Shown in pieces: positions 17,269 through 26,300 of a DNA stretch of 64,000 nt. How positions within the stretch are numbered: position 1 is the stretch's first letter; each line of letters opens with the position of its first letter. Source of the DNA: JALCLA01 sp965653565 (GTDB lineage: Bacteria > Pseudomonadota > Gammaproteobacteria > Xanthomonadales > Xanthomonadaceae); contig CBFHAI010000013.1 of assembly GCA_965653565.1 (NCBI GenBank), positions 1 through 64,000 on the forward strand, read 5' to 3'. The position numbers were made by a program, and so were the translations under genes. The notes beneath the pieces were generated by a model. That model was not told where the DNA came from. It worked only from the letters and a program-made list of their open reading frames with translations, and did no database searches.

Positions 17269-18909
17269 ATGGATCTGGCGCAGCTGTCTTCGATCACTGA
17301 CGTGCAGCAGCTGCATGAGATCGTGACGGCGCAACTGGCCGTGATCGCGCAGCGCGATGCCTGTTTGGCCCAAGCCGACGTACGCCTCGCACAGCGTGAC
17401 CAGACGATCGTCTACAAAGAAGCCAAGATCGCCAAGCTGACCGCCGAGATCATGCGGCTGCGGCGGGTGCAGTTCGCGGCGCGCTCAGAAAAAATGGATC
17501 CCGAGCAGAGGGCTCTGTTCGACGAGGCGATGGCTGCCGACCTGGCGGTCGTGGAAGCCGAGCTCGAGGAGGCGCAGCACTCCGATGGCGAGACGAAGCC
17601 GGCCAGGCCGTCTCGTGCCATTCCCAAGCGCCGTCCGCTGCCAGCCGAATTGCCGCGCATCGAGACCCGGCACGAACCGGAGTCCTGCGACTGCAGCACC
17701 TGTGGGGCCACCCTGGTGCCGATCGGCGAGCACGTGAGCGAGAGGCTCGACTGCGAGCCTCTCAAGTTCTTTGTCCGCCGCGATGTCTATCCGCAGTACG
17801 CCTGTCGTGCGTGCGAGACGATCACGGCCGAGCCGGTGGCCCCGGCGATCTTGGATCGGAGCATCGCCGCGCCGGGTCTGTTGGCCCAGGTAGTCATCGC
17901 CAAGCATGTCGATCACCTGCCGCTGTACCGGCAGGAAGCCATCTACCAGCGCAGCGGCATGGAGATCGGGCGAACCACGCTGGCCGAGTGGTGCGGCATG
18001 GTTGGGCTACGCCTGCAGCCGTTGGTAGACGCCTTGCGGACCGAACTGCTCCAGTCCGCGGTGCTGCACGCCGATGAGACGCCGGTGGCGCAGCTTGATC
18101 CGGGCGCCGGCAAGACCAAGCGCGCCTACCTGTTCGCGTACCGCACGGCTGAAGCAAACCCCATCGTGGTGTTCGACTACGCCGCCAGCCGCAGCGGCAA
18201 GCATGCCGCCGCCTTCCTGGGCGACTGGCGCGGCGCGCTGATGGTGGATGACTTCGCCGGCTACAAGGCGCTGTTCGCCCAAGGCGTCACGGAACTGGGT
18301 TGCTGGGCACACGCCCGGCGCAAGTTCGTCGACCTGCACCAGGCCAGCGGCAGTCCGATCGCGAACGAAGCGATTCAGCGCATCGCCGCGCTATACCGGA
18401 TCGAGTCCGAAGCAAGAGATCTGACTCTTGAGGAACGACAGCGCTTCCGACAGCAGCACGCGCGACCTCGAGTCGATGATCTCAAACACTGGCTCACGCG
18501 CCTGCGGCCGCAGGTGCTCGGCGCCGGCGGCACGCTGAGCGCCATCGACTACACCCTCAAGCGCTGGGCTGCTCTCACGCGCTATCTCGACGATGGCGGG
18601 TTCGCGATCGACAACAACGTGATCGAGAATGCGATCCGCCCCATTGCAATCGGCCGGAAAAACTGGCTGTTCGCTGGCTCGGAGACCGCGGGACGACGCG
18701 CGGCGGCGATCATGAGCCTACTCGCCACCGCAAAGGCCAACGGGTTGGATCCGCATGCCTGGTTGACCGACGTGCTGACGCGGCTGCCAACTACGCGGGA
18801 TCGAGATGTCGGCGGGCTGCTGCCGAACCGCACGCAGTACAAGCCTGCCCGCCCGCTCCCACATTTATCGCAGCCTCGCACCCGATTGGTTCGCCAAAGG
18901 CGGCCATAA
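17269..18909 (+). CDS. tnpC: IS66 family DDE transposase TnpC
   Basis: Transposase of the element, 546 aa from ATG 17269; an in-frame TTG at 17239 would add ten residues and overlap tnpB. N-terminal coiled-coil/leucine-zipper region (about residues 1-60), a zinc-binding pair of cysteine motifs (CDCSTCG and YACRACE), then the catalytic domain: VLHADETPVA with the first Asp, LMVDDFAGYK with the second, and FAIDNNVIENAIRP with the Glu. The family phrase GRKNWLFAGSETAGRRAA follows. No frameshift or stop is visible. It ends two bases before the passenger gene start. Confidence 0.93.
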   Translation: MDLAQLSSITDVQQLHEIVTAQLAVIAQRDACLAQADVRLAQRDQTIVYKEAKIAKLTAEIMRLRRVQFAARSEKMDPEQRALFDEAMAADLAVVEAELEEAQHSDGETKPARPSRAIPKRRPLPAELPRIETRHEPESCDCSTCGATLVPIGEHVSERLDCEPLKFFVRRDVYPQYACRACETITAEPVAPAILDRSIAAPGLLAQVVIAKHVDHLPLYRQEAIYQRSGMEIGRTTLAEWCGMVGLRLQPLVDALRTELLQSAVLHADETPVAQLDPGAGKTKRAYLFAYRTAEANPIVVFDYAASRSGKHAAAFLGDWRGALMVDDFAGYKALFAQGVTELGCWAHARRKFVDLHQASGSPIANEAIQRIAALYRIESEARDLTLEERQRFRQQHARPRVDDLKHWLTRLRPQVLGAGGTLSAIDYTLKRWAALTRYLDDGGFAIDNNVIENAIRPIAIGRKNWLFAGSETAGRRAAAIMSLLATAKANGLDPHAWLTDVLTRLPTTRDRDVGGLLPNRTQYKPARPLPHLSQPRTRLVRQRRP

Positions 18910-18911
18910 CC

Positions 18912-19382
18912 ATGCTCAACTACATCTTTTCTGTGGTGCTTCCGGCAGTTTTCGGCATTTTTGCGGCAACCGATTTATGGGCAGGCTATCGAGCATTTGT
19001 TGCAGCCAGTCATAGCGGCCAATGGCCCTGGGTAGACGGCACAGTACGATCAGCAGAGATAGGTGAGCGATCGATGATCGGAGAGCCTGGAGTGAGACCT
19101 GTGATCGCCTACGAGTACTCGGTAGGCGGTATGCACTTTATCGGCAGCCAGATTGCGTTCGGCTTGCAAGACAATTTCTTCTCCGGCGGAAGCTTCGCCA
19201 GAAAGTACATTGATCGCTATCCCGCGGGCCGTAGCGTCAGAGTCTACTACGACCCTCTATCGCCATCATCGTCTGTGTTGGAACCGGGTTTCTCTTTGTG
19301 GACATTTGCGCCGACGCTTTGGGGGATTGGGATGCTCGCTCTGATATATGCACTCTGCATAGCCAATCCCGTTGAGTTCTGA
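18912..19382 (+). CDS. DUF3592-like membrane protein, IS66 passenger
   Basis: A 156-aa protein encoded inside the IS66 element, between the tnpC stop and the right inverted repeat. Membrane helices at about residues 5-30 and 128-150 flank an extracytoplasmic beta-rich segment with GQWPWVDGTVRSAEIGE, YEYSVGGMHFIGSQIAFG and the YPAGRSVRVYYDPLSPSSSVLEPG phrase typical of DUF3592 proteins. Only two bases separate it from tnpC, so translation is likely coupled to the transposase. Base composition is visibly less GC-rich than the flanking chromosome. Function unknown; it is not a recognised transposition gene and must travel with the element. Confidence 0.8.
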   Translation: MLNYIFSVVLPAVFGIFAATDLWAGYRAFVAASHSGQWPWVDGTVRSAEIGERSMIGEPGVRPVIAYEYSVGGMHFIGSQIAFGLQDNFFSGGSFARKYIDRYPAGRSVRVYYDPLSPSSSVLEPGFSLWTFAPTLWGIGMLALIYALCIANPVEF

Positions 19383-19608
19383 ACCAATTGCTTTGCCCGG
19401 TTCTCAGCACGCAATCCCCGCGGCCATGGTGATCAGAATCCTCCCAACGTGGTCAGCGTTGAAGGCCGCGTCGCTAAGTCAAAGCCACTCCGCCGGACGC
19501 GGCTTTGAGGCACGTAGCCAATACCGGAATGTCTTTGCAGCCCGGTATAGAGCGGCGAGGAAAGCACGGCGCTCCTCCTCTGAACACGTGACGTCACCGG
19601 ACGCTTAC

Positions 19609-19616
19609 GATTTTTC
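19609..19616. repeat. IS66 target-site duplication, right copy
   Basis: GATTTTTC immediately outside the right terminal inverted repeat; matches 16532-16539. It overlaps the stop codon of the IS5-type transposase remnant read on the minus strand. Confidence 0.9.
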
Positions 19617-19953
19617 AATCAAATCGCATCAATGATCGAAGGCCGACGTCGGAAGCCGAGTCGCGGTGATTTTCACGCATCACACGCATTTCTCGTGAGG
19701 TGGGCGATGGCTGCCACCAGCCCTTGATGCCGCCCATCCGAATCAGGTTGCAGCCTGCGACCGACCAAGCCGTCCAGGCGCGAACCTTCTGCAGTCCGAT
19801 GCGCGTGAGTTTGCGCAAGCCGCCGATCGTTTTTGTCCAGCCGAAGCCTTGCTCAATGCGTTTGCGGATCACCCAGCTGATGGCGTAACCCTGCATTCGC
19901 GCGACGCGGTTCGGGATCGCGCTGCGCCGTCGGCTCGTGTTCTGTGCGATGTA
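19615..19953 (-). pseudogene. IS5-family transposase, C-terminal remnant
   Basis: Only the last 110 or so residues of an IS5-type DDE transposase remain. The readable frame runs YIAQNTSRRRSAIPNR, then MQGYAISWVIRKRIEQGFGW, then TKTIGGLRK and AWTAWSVAGCNLIRMGG; the RKRIEQGFGW segment holds the catalytic Glu region of this family. Upstream of the Tyr codon at 19951-19953 the frame meets a stop at 19966-19968 and homology ends, so the N-terminal two thirds are gone. The IS66 element sits exactly at its stop codon, and the sequence left of 16532 is probably the rest of the old IS5 end. Confidence 0.8.
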
Positions 19954-20369
19954 GCGAGAGCTTCTTCATTTGGTTTTCCTCGGTGGAGATTTCGAGCAGC
20001 AAGCTTTCTGATGGGCCTGTCTGTCGCAGTACGGTTCGACTAGCGGGGGCTGGACTGTAGTTTCTGTAACGAATTGTCTCCTCAGCTGCGTATGCCAAGC
20101 GCCACGAAGACGAGTTCCGATGGGCCATTGAGCCCATAGCCTTTGATGACAGTGTTCGAGGTTGCCGCGGGCGCGAGGTGCCAGGTCGCCGGCCACACTG
20201 AAGCACTAATCGAGCAGCGTGCGCTCCCTCTGGGACTGTCGTTGAACGTTCGTTCCTTACGTGTCCACATAACTCCCCACGTGCGTAACTTGCTGGTCAA
20301 CGGCCACTCCTTTGGCGGTTGCTACTTCGTGCATTCACACAACGAGCAGGTCACGCACCAAGGATATAC
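19954..20369. other. Gap between transposase remnant and Rhs-type gene
   Basis: About 415 bp with no supportable gene. The short open frames here are not preserved by any recognisable protein. An RBS-like AAGGA at 20360-20364 belongs to the downstream gene. Confidence 0.4.
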
Positions 20370-23300
20370 ATGCATACAAATCTTTCGTTTTTGCTATCGC
20401 GCAAGTTGACACTGGTGGCTGCCCTGGCGGGCGTGACGGCAGTGGCTGGGTATGGTTCGCCGGTACATTCGCGTGCTGCGTTGACGAGTGCGCCGTCGGC
20501 AGCTACTCCGCTCGGCAGCGGGCCGCTCTCCTCGCCAGCGTTACCGCACGCATTCGAGTTGCCGCCAACGCCGATCGTCGCCGGCACGTCGGTTGGTTAT
20601 CTTCCGGGCAGTGGCAGCGTGACTCCGACCGGCGACTTTTCCTGGTCGATGCCGTTGGAGATTCCGCCCGGTCGCGCGGGCATGCAGCCCGCACTGGCCT
20701 TGAGCTATTCGAGTGGTGCCGGTAACGGTCTGCTCGGTATGGGCTTTGGCATTTCAGGCTTCTCGACAATCACCCGCTGCGGCAAGTCCATTGCGACGGA
20801 AGGTGAAGTCGACGGGGTCGATTTCGATGGCGGGGATCGCTTCTGCCTGGATGGCGAGAAGTTGATGCTGGTGGCGCCAGTCAGCCCGGCCAGCCCCAAC
20901 CAGATTCAGGTCTATGGCGGCGAAGGCACGGAGTACCGCACCGAAGCGGACAGCTTCGCGCGTGTGGTCGCGCTCGACGTCGACGAGCGCGGCCCGGCGA
21001 AGTTCAAGGTCTATCGCAAGTCCGGTTCGATCCAGACCTTTGAAGCGGTGACTGCCGATCGAATCGAGGGCCACTACGCGGGTCCGATGTTCATGGGTCA
21101 AGTACGTGCGTACTGGGTGATCAGGCTCGAGGAAGATCGTGCGGGCAACCAGATCAGTTACGAGTATCAAACCGAACTGACCTGGAATGTGAACCAGGCC
21201 GGGTCCTTGATTGAGACCGTCCCCAAGCGCATCCATTACACGAGTCACTCGAAGGGAACGCCGAGCCAGCGCTACATCGAGTTCGCCTATGCGAGCCGAC
21301 CGGATACTCGCGTGCGATGGTCGGCGGGCGTGGGAACCCGCAGCAGCAAACGGGTCGAAAGTGTCACGATGTATGCGCCCAACCCGACCAAGACCAGTCC
21401 GGTGTGGACCTATCATTTCGACTACCTGCAGGCTTCAGGAACCGGCCGCAGCCTGCTGACGCAGGTCAAGCGCTGTGCAGCTGGCGGTCAGTGCTTGTGG
21501 AGCAAGGACTTCGAGTGGAACGACGGGCATCCGGTGACGGGCTTTGAGCTCGTCAAAACGGTTGACGCACCACTCAGTCTCCCATCGGTTGCCCCGAATG
21601 CCGAACGATATGCGCCGGTGATCCGAGTTGCCGACTTCAACGGCGACGGTGGTGATGACGTGCTGATGCAGCAGGGCGGTGATGGTGCCGGCGACTTCAA
21701 CGAGCCGCACAAGCTCTACCTGTCGGCGCCAGGCCCTTCTGGCACGCAGATGTTCAAGAAGACCGAAACACTGTCGCGCTCGGGACCTGGGTACGGCCCG
21801 GTGTATCTCGAAGCGAGTTTTCCACTCGACGTCAATCATGACGGCGTGTCGGAGCTCATGGCCTATGCATCGAACGGCAGCTACACGGCGCGTCACTGGA
21901 ACGGCGTGAAGTTCGACGTCATCGCGACCGCTCTCGACGAGCCGCCGTTCGCGGACATGAACGGTGACTCGTTGCTCGAGCAGTTGCCCAAGACCGCGCC
22001 AGTGTACGCGGAATGGCCCGATTCCCCCGATGACGTCGACTGCGGCGAACCCAATCAGCTGGTGCCGTCATTGCGCTTTGGTGAAGCGGATGATCCGAGC
22101 ACGTGGGTGCCGGCACAATGCCCGGCCGAGTTCGTCGACAGCGACGGCGATGGCCGGCAAGAGCTTTTCACGCGCCAGGTAGTCGAGATTCCCAGCGGCC
22201 AGTGCAATCACGACGGACAACTGGGTACGCCGGCTCTTCCCAAAAAGCGCTGGGTATGCCTTGGGGACTACATCCGTGCCTTCGAGAATGATCAAGGTGT
22301 CATCCAGACCGAAATCAAATACCCCCTCGGCGGCATGGCTGGTGATTTCAACGGCGACGGCCTCACCGATTCGCTGGTCCGTTCCCCGGCTGTCATCGAT
22401 GGCACGCGCAAGTACACGATTGCCTGGAACACTGGCAATGGGTATTACAAGAATGCCGTTACGCAAGTCGTACCGGTCGACGAACTATCGAACAACGTGA
22501 TCTTTGCCGACGACGGCTATCGCGTCGTGGACATCAACGATGACGGTATGGCGGATCTGGTCGGCTTTCAGAACGGGCCGAACGACACCGCGCCGAAACT
22601 CAATCTGTTGATCTCGAAAGGCAATGGTCAATTCGATCATCAGACTCTTTCGTTCACCACGCCGGGCACGCGCTTGGATGTCGTGCGCGAAACCGACGAC
22701 ACGCCTACGAGTCCGGTCATCAACTGGGCGGACAACCCGTTGGGCGAAGAGATCGAGAACCACACGGTAGAGACGGGTCCCATGCCGACCGAAGTGGCGG
22801 CCGGCTGGCTGCTGTCGACGTTCGGCGACTTCGACGGCGATGGACGCTTGGACATCCTGCGACACACGAAAGTGAGCGGCGCCGGCAAGTTCGAGGTTTA
22901 CTCCATGGGTGCCGGACAGCCGTCGGAAACGCTGGCCCGCGTCTACGACGAGCCGACCGACTGGGCGCGCGAGGAAGTGACCTACGACACCGAGTGGTCG
23001 GCGGATCCGGAACACAAGTTCGACGATCTGTCATGTTGGTTCCCGCTGACTTGCGTGCGGCAGGGCTTCCCTGTGGTGCGGACCTATACCTCGCGCGCGC
23101 ACTTGGTCAATCCCACCCCGTCGGAGACGGTTTCCAAAGCGCGCACGCTGCACTACTCCTATGAGGATCCCATCGGGCATCGTCAGGGCCGTGGCGACCT
23201 GGGTTTCGGAAAGGTCCGGGTCTGGGACCCGACCGCTCTCATCGAGACCGAGACGACTTATGACCATCGCAAGCACGAAGAGAACTTCCGTTACTTCCCG

Positions 23301-26300
23301 TATGCCGACGTCCCGAAGACCCAGACCACGATCACGCCGATTCTGACGTCCGCGCAGATGCAAAACCCGCCTGCTCAGGCGAAAGCGCGAATCAGCGTCA
23401 CGACGAGCGATACCGAGTTCCGCCTCCTCAACAAGGACCAGACCTACGCGGTTTTCCCGAAGGAAACGACGCGCGTCATCTATGAGGGTATGGTCGAGAT
23501 CGACATGGGGGCGCTCGAGGCAGCCAATACCGAAGATCGCCACCTGTGGAATCCCGACCCGCCGATCAATCAGGTCGAGACGACCTCGACGAGCGTCGTC
23601 GACGACTACGGCAACGTCACGCAGCAGACGATGCAGAACACGCAGGTCGGCGTGATGAATGGTGCGATGAACATCGTCGCGATCCAGTTCGAGAATCGAC
23701 TCGAGGAGTGGCTGATCGGCTTGCCGATCGACACGACAGTGTCCTCGACGGTCAAAGGCGTCACAGTCACAAGACATTCCACGGCGCAGTTCGATGCACT
23801 CGGCCGTCTCGAGCGCGCGGATATCGAACCAGGTAACGCGGATCCTTCCCTCACGTCGTGGAGTTCGTTCACCTATGATTCGATCTACGGGCTCCTGACG
23901 AGCACGACCGTTCAAGGTTCGGCCTTCGCCGGCCCGCGCACCTCGCGCGCGGAATACGGTGTTTCCTATCCGGGTGCGCCGGATGAAAAGGTCTTCCCGA
24001 GCCAAGTCTGGGCTGATCACGACGCGGTCAACCAACCGGCGTGTGATCTCAAGGATTGCCGACCCTCCGAATGGTTCATCACACATCCGGCGCTCGGCGT
24101 CGCGATTGCGAGCATGGATGTCAACGGTGTCCAAACGACGGGGACCTACGACAGCTTCGGTCGCTTGCTGACGAGACAGGTCGGCGGCGAGCTGCCGGTT
24201 GCGATGAGCTATAGCGGCAGGCCCGATGCAGGCTTGGCCTTTTGCTCGCCGAACCCCTGCTACAACGGTTTGATTGTCGACGCGACCGTCGGTCTGCAGG
24301 CGAGTAGGGTCGTAGTAGGCGGGCTCGGTCAGACGCTGACGAGCTCACGGACCGGGTTCGATGGCGACTGGATCCACAGCTCGCTCGAGTACGACATCCT
24401 GGGCCGTGTGGTTGCGGCCAGTCGCCCCTACACGACAGGCAACCTGCCGACCGATTTCAGCACGGTCGAGTACGACAGTCTCGGCCGCGTGTTGAAGACG
24501 CTGACCCCGGATCAGAAGGCGACGACGCACAAGTACCTGTCGCTGTTCGAGAGCGAGACGGTCGACCCGCTCAACCACAAGAGCTACATCAAGACCGACG
24601 TCGACGGCAATATCGTTGAAAGCGGCAACGTGCTGCTCAAGCCGGGCTTTGCCAATCCGTTCCAGAACGTCTCGACGCTCTTCCGCTACGGCCCCTTCGG
24701 TCGGCTGGAAAAAGTGATCGACCCGGAAGGTAACGAGTCCTCGGTTCAATACGACTCGCTCGGTCGTCGCCGGCAGATGACCGATCCGGATCGCGGCATC
24801 ACCGAATTCAGCTACACAAGCTTCGGCGAGTTGCATGAACAAAGCGCATTGGGCATCGGTCAACAGCTGCGTTGGCTTTACGATGACCTGGGCCGTGTCT
24901 ATGACGAGTACAAGGTGGGGGGCGCTGAAGGTCATCGTTGGTTCGTCTGGGACGAGAGCCAGAACGGCGTTGGTCAACTTGCCTATGCCTGGGGCTTCGA
25001 TGGCTTCAAGACCGAGTATGCCTACGACACGCACGGGCGCTTGAGCCACGAGACGCTGACCGACAGCGTCAAAGGCTGGAACTTCACCACCAATCTTGCC
25101 TATGACAACCAGGGGCGGCTCGACACCCTCACCTATCCGGCCGTCATCGAGTCCAACAATGCGCCGCGCCTGGCCGTCAAATACGAATACGACGATGCCA
25201 CCGGTCACCTGAGCGCCATACGCAATGCGACACCGGGTCAGCCGGCCGATCCCTTCATGACGATTGCCGCGCGCAATCTCGACATGGCATTGGTCGAGGG
25301 CACGCTTGGGCATGGCCAGGGACAGATTGACTTGATGCGTGACTTCGACTCGGTCACTGGCCGACTGAAGAGCATGACGGCCAAGACTGCCGCCCTGCCG
25401 GACCTGCTGGACATCGACTACACCTATTGGGCCAATGGGCTCGTCAAGTCGCGGATCACGCAGATGTCGACATCGCAGCGGTTCGAGGCGTTCGAGTACG
25501 ACACGCTGGGCCGTCTGACAAAGTGGAACGAAGGCATGGGGGCGCCGGGTTATTTGCCCTCGCCGACCGAGTACCGCTACGACGCCATCGGCAACCTGAC
25601 GCAGATCCTGAAGAACGGCGCGCTGATCGAGGATCGAAAGTACGGCCTGGGCGGGACGCAGCCGCACACCCTGACCCAGATCACCAATGCGTCATCCCAG
25701 ACCAGCAAGACATACCAGTACGACGCGCTGGGGCGAATGTTCGCCGATCCCTCGCGCCAGATCACCTACACCTCGTTCGACTTGCCCAAGACCATGACGG
25801 TCGATGGTGCGGATTGGACGTTCCGCTATGACGCGCTCGGCCGGCGTATCACCAAGAGCAAGGCCGGAGGCGAGAACACGTTCTACGTGCCGGGCCTCAT
25901 GGAGCGGCGCGAGACGTCCGCCGGTGTCCATTACGTCTATCACATCGAAGGCCCGGACGGCACGGCGGCCCAGGTCGACTACGACGTGGGCACGGCGGCG
26001 ACCAGCATCTTTTATCCGCTCGACGATGCGCTCGGCAGCGTCGGTCAGGTGATCGATCAGAACGGTCAAGTCAAGGAAAGCTACGGCTTCGATCCGTTCG
26101 GCCAGCGCACATGGACGCAAGTGCTGTACCGCGAGAAAGTCACCCACGAAGGCTTCGCCGGCCATGAGCACGACGATGCGCTCGGCCTGATCAACATGAA
26201 GGGGCGCATGTACGACCCCGCGATGAAGCGCTTCCTCACCGCCGATTCGATCATCTCGGCACCGGGGTTCAGTCAGGACTGGAACCTTTACAGCTATGCC

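Larger units (their letters stand above)
16540..19608 (+). mobile_element. Complete IS66-family insertion sequence with passenger gene
   Basis: A 3069-bp element bounded by 32-bp terminal inverted repeats: left end 16540-16571 starting GTAAGCGAGCGGTGACGTCA, right end 19577-19608 whose complement starts GTAAGCGTCCGGTGACGTCA; 29 of 32 positions match. Both ends are flanked by the 8-bp direct repeat GATTTTTC (16532-16539 and 19609-19616), the target-site duplication length typical of IS66. Inside are tnpA, tnpB, tnpC and a fourth ORF, a DUF3592-like membrane protein, between tnpC and the right end. The element is inserted at the stop codon of a decayed IS5-family transposase. All reading frames look intact, so it may still be active. 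Confidence 0.95.
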
